10,470 nucleotides of DNA from Bacteroidota bacterium (lineage in GTDB: Bacteria; Bacteroidota; Bacteroidia; NS11-12g; UBA955). A program made the position numbers and the translations under genes. Shown piece by piece: positions 1 through 6,662 of the stretch. The notes under the pieces were generated by a model. That model searched no databases and was not told where the DNA came from. It saw nothing but the letters and a program-made list of their open reading frames with translations. The DNA lies in NCBI GenBank assembly GCA_027488495.1, contig JAIYBO010000080.1:1-10470 (forward strand), given 5' to 3'. Numbering within the stretch: the first letter of the stretch is position 1; the number at the start of each line of letters is the position of its first letter.

Positions 1-911
1 TAGTTGCTCCATTCGCCGCGTTTTTTATACCATTCCATGTATTGATTGGGCTTGTCCCATTCTGGATATTGGGATCGCTTCAACAATTCACCCATCGCCC
101 AAAGAAATTGTGTTTCGTTCAAGGAATTGATGGCTTTGCTCACCTGATTGCTCAAGACTTTGTATCCGGTGCTATTCGACCAATCCTTCCCAAATAAAGA
201 ATCGTACATCGCTTCGTTTTGCATCCATCGTTGAACGAGTTCGTTGTCGCAATGGTATGAGGCCACGCTGTATAGGGCGAACTGTTGGAATGGGTCGGTG
301 GTGGCTTTGAAGCGCTTCACAAAGCCTTGCGGGGTGGTGTCTTCGAAAATGGAATAATCGCGTTTGAAAATGAAGCCGTGAAACCAAGATGGGATGTTGT
401 TGGCATTGAGCGAGGGAACGCCCGGACGAGAATATTTTCCTTGGTTGGCGGTAGTTTCTTTCAGGGTTTGCATGGAGTCTAAGTAGTGCATCCAAACAGC
501 TTTTTCAGAGTATCCAGCATAACTTCCTATAAAATTTCCATCGCCATTGAAAATCAAAAAAGTGGGGAAGCCGTTCACGCCATAGTGGAATCGCAACAAT
601 TTTCCGATGGAGTCTTTTTCCATTTCCAGTGAATAGCTGTTGAGGAATCCATTCATTTTTCGCTGTACTTGGGTGTCTGAAAAGTTCTTTTGGTCCATCA
701 CTTTGCACCATCCACACCAATCGGTGTAGCAATCGATCATCATCCATTTGTTTTCTTGTTTGGCTTGGGACAATGCGGTTTCCCATTGCGTAACTTTTCT
801 AAAAGCAGGCGAGGGGAATTTGGGTTCCTTTTGGGGCGATGATTGGGCTGCTGCGGACAAGGTTGTAAATAAGGCAATCAAGGCACAGCAGAGGTTTTTT
901 TGGTTTTTCAT
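1..911 (-). CDS. Secreted thioredoxin-fold protein, C-terminus cut by window edge
   Basis: The frame read from the ATG at 911 stays open to base 1, giving 303 codons plus two bases, so the C-terminus lies outside the window. Residues 1-22 form a Sec signal peptide (short basic start, hydrophobic core, Ala-Ala-Ala-Gln cleavage region). A thioredoxin-like domain follows at about 38-150, with the redox motif WCGWCK (Cys66 and Cys69) and a cis-proline in GFPTFLIF (Pro116), as in the Thioredoxin_7/DUF255-like group. The remaining 150 residues are probably helical and carry no motif I recognise. The likely role is thiol-disulfide exchange in the periplasm or at the outer surface; the substrate is unknown. 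No Shine-Dalgarno precedes the ATG, as is usual in this phylum. It lies 148 bases downstream of the preceding minus-strand gene, so it may have its own promoter. The thioredoxin fold is fairly certain; the physiological role is not. Confidence 0.88.
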   Translation of the reverse strand, partial: MKNQKNLCCALIALFTTLSAAAQSSPQKEPKFPSPAFRKVTQWETALSQAKQENKWMMIDCYTDWCGWCKVMDQKNFSDTQVQRKMNGFLNSYSLEMEKDSIGKLLRFHYGVNGFPTFLIFNGDGNFIGSYAGYSEKAVWMHYLDSMQTLKETTANQGKYSRPGVPSLNANNIPSWFHGFIFKRDYSIFEDTTPQGFVKRFKATTDPFQQFALYSVASYHCDNELVQRWMQNEAMYDSLFGKDWSNSTGYKVLSNQVSKAINSLNETQFLWAMGELLKRSQYPEWDKPNQYMEWYKKRGEWSN

Positions 912-1005
912 TGGTTGATGGATTGAATTGAGTAACATTGGGATGTTGAAATCTGTTGTTAAAAACAAAGGGGTGACTAGGATTGTATGCGCTGCGCCGA
1001 GTAGA

Positions 1006-1029
1006 TGATTCAATCTTGAATTTGAATCA
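1006..1029. other. 8-bp inverted repeat (hairpin) in the gap between minus-strand genes
   Basis: TGATTCAA at 1006-1013 is the exact reverse complement of TTGAATCA at 1022-1029, with an 8-base loop. It lies 30-54 bases downstream of the stop of the 1060-1410 gene and about 95 bases upstream of the thioredoxin-like gene. On the minus strand no T-run follows the stem, so it is not a standard intrinsic terminator. It could be a weak terminator, an RNA-stabilising hairpin, an operator or chance in AT-rich DNA. The rest of 912-1059 shows nothing else I can support. Confidence 0.3.
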
Positions 1030-1059
1030 GCCACATGAGAATTTTATTTTTTAATAATT

Positions 1060-1410
1060 TTAATTGGCATTAAAAATTACAGCGTTGTTGACCGCGAGCT
1101 TCTCGATGTTTTTACTACCATTGTTGAATGGGTCAAGGATGGTCCAGCAGTCTGAATAATAAATTGTTACGGTTTTTCCAATGAGTGTTTTTAATTCAAT
1201 GGCATTAGATGCTTCAAAGCCTCTGTTGATGTAAAAAGTGTTTTTGCTATTCCCGATTTTAAATACTGCGTCCTTTATCCCACCTTCTTCTATATTCAAA
1301 ACTTTGCCGCTATATTTTTTTGTATTCCGGGAGTTTGAGTCCTGAAAAATGGAATTGATTACAAATAGGCTCAAGGCTGCTATTGCTGCGATTAAAAGAT
1401 GTTTTTGCAT
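1060..1410 (-). CDS. Small membrane-anchored or exported protein of unknown function
   Basis: This encodes 116 residues. Residues 4-20 are a hydrophobic stretch (LLIAAIAALSLFVINSI) that acts as a signal anchor or an uncleaved signal peptide. There is no clear lipobox and no strong cleavage site. The remaining ~95 residues look mostly beta (YSGKVLNIEEGGIKDAVFKI, then a segment around GKTVTIYYSDCW) and could be a small OB- or SH3-like barrel, but this is only a pattern impression. One Cys (in SDCW) is present. I do not recognise the family. The gene lies 71 bases after the next exported-protein gene in the same direction and may be co-transcribed with it. The AT-rich composition and lack of known homology suggest an accessory gene. 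Confidence 0.7.
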   Translation of the reverse strand: MQKHLLIAAIAALSLFVINSIFQDSNSRNTKKYSGKVLNIEEGGIKDAVFKIGNSKNTFYINRGFEASNAIELKTLIGKTVTIYYSDCWTILDPFNNGSKNIEKLAVNNAVIFNAN

Positions 1411-1481
1411 GCTGTTGTTGTTTTGATATGTTATGGAAAAGGTTGTCAGTATCAGGAATTGTGTTTCACAAGTTCCCCATT

Positions 1482-1913
1482 TTATTTGATTTCAACATAA
1501 ATCGCGTAGTAATGTTTCACCTTGAACTTGCTGTACCAATCGTGAATGTTTTCCTCGCCCAACAAACAATAGGATTGTATGTTTGAACCAGTATCGAATG
1601 GGGGAGAATAGGCCAGAATGGGATATGCCTGGTTAATTGGGACCTTTATTTTGTTGTCAGAACAGGAATTCGCCAATCGCAAAGAATAATCACTTTTTCC
1701 TTTTTTGAATTCCTTAATGATGAAATTGAATACCTTTCCATTTAATAAAGTGTCTTCACAATAGATTTTTTGAATTTGAATATCTGATAACTCACAAATG
1801 TTAATCATGTCTTTGTCTTCGATATACTTGTAATGAAGAATAGTACTGTCGGTTTGTGAGTATCCGGTCAATACCGAACTCAACATCGTGAGAAATAGAA
1901 ATAGTTTTTTCAT
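1482..1913 (-). CDS. Small secreted protein of unknown function
   Basis: This encodes 143 residues. The N-terminus is a textbook Bacteroidota Sec signal peptide: MKKLFLFLTMLSSVLTGYSQ, with cleavage likely near residue 18-20. The mature part has about 123 residues with four cysteines (in NICEL, YCEDT, NSCSD and SYCLLG), which could form disulfides outside the cytoplasm. No lipobox is seen, so it is probably soluble in the periplasm or secreted. There is no T9SS sorting domain. I recognise no domain. It starts 56 bases after the stop of the HTH regulator gene on the same strand, so it may belong to the same transcript; I found no clear TAnnTTTG promoter in that gap. Base composition is AT-rich like its neighbours at 1060-2628 and unlike the large genes to the right. 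Confidence 0.72.
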   Translation of the reverse strand: MKKLFLFLTMLSSVLTGYSQTDSTILHYKYIEDKDMINICELSDIQIQKIYCEDTLLNGKVFNFIIKEFKKGKSDYSLRLANSCSDNKIKVPINQAYPILAYSPPFDTGSNIQSYCLLGEENIHDWYSKFKVKHYYAIYVEIK

Positions 1914-1969
1914 TCTAAGTTTTTAGTTTTTGAATAACGATTGCTTGCCTTGAATATTGTGATATTCGG

Positions 1970-2167
1970 TTATTCATCGTCCAGACTAAATAGTTCGTTT
2001 ACAGAACATTTCAGGATTTTTGATAGTTTTAAGCCCAATTCTAAAGAAGGGTAGTACTTGTTATTTTCGATGGCATTGATAGTTTGTCGTGATACCCCCA
2101 CCAATTTGGCTAGGTCGTCTTGCGAGATTTTGTTTGTCGCGCGGTTAACTCGGATGTTATTTTTCAT
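1970..2167 (-). CDS. Small Cro/C1-type HTH transcriptional regulator (YozG-like)
   Basis: This encodes 65 residues, almost entirely one HTH_3 (Cro/C1, xre) domain, the usual size of the YozG-like group. The helix-turn-helix lies at about residues 15-35 (SQDDLAKLVGVSRQTINAIE), where Q28, T29 and N31 are likely base-contacting positions in the recognition helix. It is followed by the conserved NNKYYPSLELGLKLSKIL and a C-terminal VNELFSLDDE. Its ATG overlaps the TAA stop of the upstream membrane-protein gene (TAATG at 2165-2169), which points to translational coupling. Proteins of this kind often regulate their own operon together with a membrane partner. The palindromes at 2653-2691 are the obvious candidate operator, but that link is inferred. 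Confidence 0.92.
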   Translation of the reverse strand: MKNNIRVNRATNKISQDDLAKLVGVSRQTINAIENNKYYPSLELGLKLSKILKCSVNELFSLDDE

Positions 2168-2628
2168 TAACGTCGATGTCGGATGATAGAAATTCTAAAC
2201 CAAACGATAAAGGTAACCAATACACTATACATTGAAATTAGTATCACTTGCCAATAAGCGAAACCATATACGAACAATGATACCAATGTTAGTAAACTAT
2301 AATTTATGATCAATGACCATTTGAGTGCTTGGAATCTCAGGAAATTGGCATATTCGTCTTCATCTGATTCTGCAGAGAATCCATGCATCAAACCCGAAAA
2401 AGAAAGTAGGAAACCGAGGATTTCGTCCATCCAATTGTTTTTTATCCAAATCTGTTGATGTCCCACCAAAGGGTCGTCAAGTTTAAATAAATTGGGAATT
2501 GAGACCTCAATAATAAGGGTATCCAAAGTAATTGTGGATGTCATCAACAGGACGCCAATGAAGGTAGAGGTGTAAAAGACTATGCCCGACGGGATTAGCC
2601 AACGAGTTGATAAGAGATGGTTGTTCAT
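2167..2628 (-). CDS. Multi-pass membrane protein paired with the HTH regulator
   Basis: This encodes 153 residues. Likely membrane segments are at about 11-33, 70-84 (short, less certain), 104-122 and 125-145. Between segments 1 and 2 is a ~35-residue loop with two tryptophans (IWIKNNWMDE). Between 2 and 3 is a strongly acidic loop (SAESDEDEY). The C-terminus is basic (ISIIRHRR), so it is probably cytoplasmic. I do not recognise the family by name. Small membrane proteins directly upstream of YozG-like HTH genes are common in Bacteroidota and Firmicutes and are usually uncharacterised. The stop overlaps the regulator's start by one base, so the two are surely co-expressed. It may be a sensor, an anti-repressor or simply the regulated product; the sequence does not decide between these. 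Confidence 0.8.
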   Translation of the reverse strand: MNNHLLSTRWLIPSGIVFYTSTFIGVLLMTSTITLDTLIIEVSIPNLFKLDDPLVGHQQIWIKNNWMDEILGFLLSFSGLMHGFSAESDEDEYANFLRFQALKWSLIINYSLLTLVSLFVYGFAYWQVILISMYSVLVTFIVWFRISIIRHRR

Positions 2629-2648
2629 GGTTTTGAGTAATTAGACAA

Positions 2649-2656
2649 CAAATGTA
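2649..2656 (-). promoter_or_regulatory. Possible -7 element (TAnnTTTG) for the membrane protein/HTH pair
   Basis: Read on the minus strand, 2656-2649 is TACATTTG, which fits the Bacteroidota -7 consensus TAnnTTTG. It lies about 21 bases before the ATG at 2628, which would leave a short leader of roughly a dozen bases. No good TTG -33 box is found at the expected spacing; the position is occupied by the second palindrome. The element overlaps the first palindrome by four bases, so a protein bound there would block the promoter. This is an assignment by consensus only. Confidence 0.4.
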
Positions 2657-2691
2657 AAATATATTTGACTAAATGTAAAATAAATTTTACA
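2653..2691. promoter_or_regulatory. Tandem palindromic operator, 21-bp period
   Basis: TGTAAAAT occurs at 2653-2660 and again at 2674-2681, exactly 21 bp (two helical turns) apart. The second copy is the left arm of a perfect palindrome, TGTAAAATAAATTTTACA (2674-2691), with 8-bp arms and a 2-bp centre. The first copy begins a weaker version, TGTAAAATATATTTGACT (2653-2670), whose right arm is degenerate. Two same-face sites directly upstream of an operon that encodes an HTH dimer-type regulator, over the presumed promoter, are what an autoregulatory operator looks like. That the 65-residue regulator is the one that binds is inferred. Confidence 0.6.
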
Positions 2692-2872
2692 AAATGGGTC
2701 AACAAATTGTAATTAGCGAAGGTGGTAAAATAAGAGTGATAGAGCCTTAGGGCTGAAAAACGCTCACGACAAACCCTAATTGTCGATGCAAACAAAGGGC
2801 TCATCTCCTTTGGAACTATTCACATTGCCCAATTTCCCTGAAGCTTGATTTTGATAAATGGCTTTTCGAAAT
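2692..2872. other. Non-coding stretch, possibly decayed transposon DNA
   Basis: I see no intact gene here on either strand. It lies between the operator and the recognisable transposase remnant and could be more of the same decayed element: a short minus-strand open frame runs from about 2900 to a TAG near 2780, in a different phase from the transposase fragment, but I cannot match its product to any family. A 6-bp inverted repeat (TTAGGG at 2747-2752, CCCTAA at 2774-2779) has a 21-base loop and is probably chance. Confidence 0.4.
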
Positions 2873-3091
2873 TTAATGAAACTTCTTGTGCTTTGAAAGT
2901 GATGACTCTACATAAGGATTAACCCAAGGTATACCGTGCCTTGAGAAGTCCATGCTCCACAACTCGTAAATAGCTTGATGATTCAATCGTTCTAAACGAT
3001 GATGAGCACTTCGATTACGTCTCGGCCTTTTACATCTAAGATTCAAGCCTGCCGCGCGGTAAATTCGGTAAACTCGCTTGTGATTGTCCGT
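2873..3091 (-). pseudogene. Decayed IS3-family transposase (OrfB) fragment
   Basis: Read on the minus strand from 3091, a 72-residue open frame ends at a TAA (2875-2873) and is preceded by an in-frame TGA (3094-3092), so it has no start of its own. It contains DNHKRVYRIYRAAGLNLR, then KRPRR, then a segment ending in YELWSMDF. This order is characteristic of IS3-family OrfB: the end of the HTH_21 region, a basic linker, and the tryptophan-Met-Asp-Phe that opens the rve (DDE integrase) core, whose Asp is the first catalytic residue. Beyond WSMDF the usual core sequence is missing; GIPWVNPYVESSLSK does not continue it recognisably. Intact OrfB is about 270-300 residues, so most of the element is lost. 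Terminal inverted repeats were not found. Identification of the fragment is confident, its outer limits are not. Confidence 0.8.
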
Positions 3092-3147
3092 TCATGAAAT
3101 AGCATATTTGGAAAGCGAAATCGAACGCGCTATTTTTGAATGATTCA

Positions 3148-3155
3148 TACATTTG
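3148..3155 (+). promoter_or_regulatory. Possible -7 element (TAnnTTTG) before the PNGase F-like gene
   Basis: TACATTTG matches the Bacteroidota -7 consensus and lies 11 bases before the ATG at 3167. No TTG -33 box is found 17-19 bases further up. If real, transcription would start almost at the chosen ATG and downstream of the alternative ATG at 3140, which would favour the 3167 start. With a single consensus match in AT-rich DNA this remains weak. Confidence 0.25.
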
Positions 3156-3166
3156 AATTTCATTCG

Positions 3167-6100
3167 ATGATCAAAAAACTACACAAATTGCTATTGCCTC
3201 TCGCTGCGATATGGATGATGAGTCCGAATGTGGCGAAATCACAGAACGAAGGAGATACACTGAGGGTTAAGACCTTTCATTATGGGTCGAATACGCGAGA
3301 TACTGTTGCGAATTTCCCCAAAGGCGATTTGTCTTATGAAAAAATCATCCTGCGCTACAGCATGCGATGCAAAAACGGTTTGATTTCGGATGGTTCTAAC
3401 CGAAACAAAGGCTGTGGCGAATGGGATTATTCCTGCAATACTTTTTTGGTGGATTCTTCTCAAATTGAAGTGGTTCCGCAAACGGCTCCCAAATTTGTTG
3501 TGTCGAACTTTTCAGGTACATCGTTCGCTTACACCACCAAGGCCGTGTCTGATTACTACGATTATGGACTCAAAAAAGTAGATGTTCAGTCCGCCTCCAA
3601 TGTGTCTAAATATATCGTCGGCAGCGGGAAAGTGGCGCTGTCTCAAGCCTTAAATACCACCCATAAATCTGGGAAAACACTGGTGCTTTACAAAGCCCAA
3701 GAGCTGTTGGATGCCGGATTTTCGGCAGGAGATATACAAGGTTTTACCCTAAATGCTTTGCAAGGTGGTACCGCGAATTTTTTCAAAATACAAATCAAAC
3801 AGAGCAGTCAAAATCAACTGGATCCCAATGCCGCCGAAACAATTGGATTTACCGAAGTATATCGCAATACCGTGGAATTTGCCCAGGGCGAACAGCAAAT
3901 TGTGTTTCACACGCCATTTACTTGGGATGGCAAAAGTCATTTGCTCGTTGAGTTTTCTTTTACCAATACATCCAAATCCTCGGCCGTGGTATTTGAAGGT
4001 TCTACCGATACTGCAAATTGCATGATGTGGGCTAACAACAACTACGCGGTGGATCTAGCGTCCAACGGCCATGTTGTGATTGATGCCTCATCGCTGTCAT
4101 CTATCAAGAATGAATTGACAATCGCGTTTTGGGCCCTGGGGAATGCCAAATCATTGCCTACCAACACATCGGTGATTTATGGTTGGGCCGCAGATCCCAA
4201 TCAAAGGCAGTTGAATATCCATTTCCCATGGTCTGATGGAAGCATTTATTTCGATTGTGGTTATGCGGCAGGCGGATATGATCGGATCAACAAAGCTGCG
4301 TCGATCAATGAATACGAAGGACAGTGGAATCATTGGGTGTTTACAAAAAATGCGGTGACCGGTAACATGTCGGTTTACCTCAACGGCACCCTCTGGCTAT
4401 CGGGCGGAAGCAAAACAAAGACACTATCGCTCATGAACATGATTTTGGGGAAAGACCAAAACCTGCAAAACAATTACAAAGGTAAAATCAATGAATTGAG
4501 CATTTGGGACAAGGTGTTGAGTGCGGCGGAAGTGAAGGCTTGGATGAATCGCCCCATCGATAAAACCCATCCTCAGTATGCGAATTTGGTGGCCTATTAT
4601 CCCATGAACGAAGGAATTGGCGCTGCATTGGCAGATTCTGCCAAAGGAAAAAATTCTGTTGCGAAAAACATACAATGGACCTACGATCGGGGTGATGCGC
4701 TTACGCGCATGTTTCAAGTTGCCAAAGACAAGCCCAATTTGGGGATTTTAACGGGCACATACAACAGAACTATAACCAATCTGACCCAGCGTGATTCAAT
4801 CATCCGCCCGGCGAATACCATCGATCGATATCGTGTAATAGACCAATCGCAATCTGCGGTGGTGACCCATGATTTACTGAAACTCGATTCAACGTTTTCA
4901 TTGTATGAAGCCCGTAAATCCATGGTTTATAATGGCGATAATGGTGCTTTGATTGATTCCACAATCAATCAATCTGAGGGTAGTATCGAACTCACCAAGT
5001 TGAATTACGCCCTTCGATTCCCGTGGTACAATGAATTGGTGTCATTTGTCACACCCTATGGGATCAATTTGGATTTGGGCATGAAAGGCAAGGATTGGTA
5101 TTTCGATCTCACAGATTTTGCGCCGTTATTAAAGAACAAAAAGCGATTGGTTGTGGCGATGGGTGGACAAAATCAGGAACAAATGGAGATGGAGTTTCTG
5201 TTCATTGTGGGTAAGCCGGTGAGGAATGTGTTGGCGTTCAATCAGCTGTGGCAGGGTGGTGCGAGAATTGGCGGACCTGGAATTAACGGCATTTTAAACA
5301 ATACGGTTTTTGCGCCGGTGAAGGTACCATTGTTGGGTGCTGCAAAAGCATTTAAACTGCGCTCAACCATTACGGGGCATGGATCTGATGGTGAATTTGA
5401 ACAAAATGGTGGCCCCATTACGCACACAATGAATGTGGCCGGGAATGCCATGAGTTGGAAGAATGTGATGGATTGTTCCGTGAATCCCATGATCGCCCAA
5501 GGGGGGACTTGGTTGATACCTCGTCAGGGCTGGTGCCCGGGCTGGCGTTCGATGCTCATGGAGCACGAAATCACTCAATGGGTGAAGCCGGGTAACACAG
5601 AAACCATAGATTATGAAATTTCGCAACCCATAAAATCTGGGGGTGATTACAGGTATATCGTGGCGCACCAGTTGGTATCGTACGGAGATTTGAATTTTAA
5701 ATTGGATGCGAAAATCGTGGATGTGATTAAACCCACGGCTGATTACGAATTTTCAAAAACGAATCCCATTTGCGCTCAACCAGTTGTGCTTGTGCAAAAT
5801 GCGGGCAAGGAGACCATAAAAACTTTGAGATTTGAATATTGGGTGAATAATTCAACGGTGAAGCAATCTTGGCAGTGGGCGGGTGAATTAACCTCTTTAG
5901 ATACTGTGAGTATCACTCTGCCAACTTGGGAATTGTGGGCTCATGGCATGTTGCCCTCAAACAATGTGTTTCATTGTGAAATTGCGGAAGTGAATGGGCA
6001 AGCCGATGAATATCATTTAAACAGTCAGGTGGCTCGTGCGGTGGCGATGCCCGATGTGTTGCCAGGGAATTTTAAAATCGAATTGAGAACCAACAACTAC

Positions 6101-6643
6101 CCCGGGGAAAATTCAATCATGTTGTTAGACGGCGATGGTAAAATAATCTTGCACGACTCATTCACAGTGGCCAACAAAACCACGGTCTATCCTTTTAACT
6201 TGAATGGCTGTTATAAAATGATTGTGAAGGATAAGGGGATAGATGGACTATCGTGGTGGGCCAATTCAGCCCAAGGTACAGGTTTCGTTCGATTGAGAAA
6301 TGCCAATACAAATGCCATTGTGAAGACGTTCAATGCCGATTTTGGCAGCTTTTTCGAATACAATTTTACCACCAATTATGCCTTGCAAACAGGGTCTTTG
6401 GCATTCGGGAACACGTTTAATTTGTATCCGAACCCAGCGGTGGGAAAATTCACCTTGCAGGGCGAAAATTTGGAAAATGCCCAAGTGGAAGTATATGATG
6501 TAATTGGCCATTTGGTGGGAATGCAACACGTAACAGAGGGTGATCGTGTTGAATTTTCAACGGATCAGTGGCAACCTGGCATGTATTGGGTTAATATCAC
6601 CAAAGGCGATTTGAAAACCACCAAAAAAGTGGTTGTACATTGA
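3167..6643 (+). CDS. Secreted PNGase F-like protein with inserted LamG domain and T9SS sorting signal
   Basis: This encodes 1158 residues from the ATG at 3167, chosen over the in-frame ATG at 3140 because MIKKLHKLLLPLAAIWMM...AKSQ makes a normal signal peptide (cleavage near 25). Domains in order: start of a PNGase F N-terminal domain (~30-95) with Cys68, Cys83 and GCGEWDYSC, whose Asp87 matches catalytic Asp60 of PNGase F; a beta-rich module (~165-288); LamG (~293-504); the rest of the N-terminal domain (~620-690, FVTPYGINLDLG to FLFIVGKP); the PNGase F C-terminal domain (~710-850) with TITGHGSDGEFE, DCSVNP (Cys770) and RQGWCPG (Cys790); a CARDB-like region (~857-950); a module with FKIELRTNNYPGE and GCYKMIVKDKGIDG (~969-1060); and a T9SS type A sorting domain (~1085-1158, FNLYPNPAVGKF). 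It would be exported by Sec, then T9SS, to the surface or medium. PNGase F removes N-glycans from Asn; whether this protein does so is open, since some active-site positions differ. Confidence 0.9.
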   Translation: MIKKLHKLLLPLAAIWMMSPNVAKSQNEGDTLRVKTFHYGSNTRDTVANFPKGDLSYEKIILRYSMRCKNGLISDGSNRNKGCGEWDYSCNTFLVDSSQIEVVPQTAPKFVVSNFSGTSFAYTTKAVSDYYDYGLKKVDVQSASNVSKYIVGSGKVALSQALNTTHKSGKTLVLYKAQELLDAGFSAGDIQGFTLNALQGGTANFFKIQIKQSSQNQLDPNAAETIGFTEVYRNTVEFAQGEQQIVFHTPFTWDGKSHLLVEFSFTNTSKSSAVVFEGSTDTANCMMWANNNYAVDLASNGHVVIDASSLSSIKNELTIAFWALGNAKSLPTNTSVIYGWAADPNQRQLNIHFPWSDGSIYFDCGYAAGGYDRINKAASINEYEGQWNHWVFTKNAVTGNMSVYLNGTLWLSGGSKTKTLSLMNMILGKDQNLQNNYKGKINELSIWDKVLSAAEVKAWMNRPIDKTHPQYANLVAYYPMNEGIGAALADSAKGKNSVAKNIQWTYDRGDALTRMFQVAKDKPNLGILTGTYNRTITNLTQRDSIIRPANTIDRYRVIDQSQSAVVTHDLLKLDSTFSLYEARKSMVYNGDNGALIDSTINQSEGSIELTKLNYALRFPWYNELVSFVTPYGINLDLGMKGKDWYFDLTDFAPLLKNKKRLVVAMGGQNQEQMEMEFLFIVGKPVRNVLAFNQLWQGGARIGGPGINGILNNTVFAPVKVPLLGAAKAFKLRSTITGHGSDGEFEQNGGPITHTMNVAGNAMSWKNVMDCSVNPMIAQGGTWLIPRQGWCPGWRSMLMEHEITQWVKPGNTETIDYEISQPIKSGGDYRYIVAHQLVSYGDLNFKLDAKIVDVIKPTADYEFSKTNPICAQPVVLVQNAGKETIKTLRFEYWVNNSTVKQSWQWAGELTSLDTVSITLPTWELWAHGMLPSNNVFHCEIAEVNGQADEYHLNSQVARAVAMPDVLPGNFKIELRTNNYPGENSIMLLDGDGKIILHDSFTVANKTTVYPFNLNGCYKMIVKDKGIDGLSWWANSAQGTGFVRLRNANTNAIVKTFNADFGSFFEYNFTTNYALQTGSLAFGNTFNLYPNPAVGKFTLQGENLENAQVEVYDVIGHLVGMQHVTEGDRVEFSTDQWQPGMYWVNITKGDLKTTKKVVVH

Positions 6644-6662
6644 TGTAGTTTACCGGTTGAAA

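Noticed and set aside
172..786. Two shorter minus-strand frames and one plus-strand frame within the first 800 bases as separate genes
   Set aside because: The continuous frame from 911 to 1 carries a signal peptide, CGWC and the cis-proline; the others are off-frame readings without recognisable features.
2747..2779. TTAGGG/CCCTAA inverted repeat as a transposon end or terminator
   Set aside because: It has only 6 bp of stem with a 21-base loop, no T-run and no matching partner copy elsewhere in the interval.
3140..3166. An upstream in-frame ATG adding nine residues to the PNGase F-like protein
   Set aside because: The extension (MIHTFEFHS) would put a non-basic stretch before an otherwise normal signal peptide, and a possible -7 element lies between the two ATGs. 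The start at 3167 is preferred, though 3140 is not excluded.
6644..6662. A bidirectional terminator between the convergent large gene and the MFS gene
   Set aside because: Only 4-5 bp pairings (GTTTA/TAAAC, GGTT/AACC) with loops of 7 or more bases were found and no T-tract.
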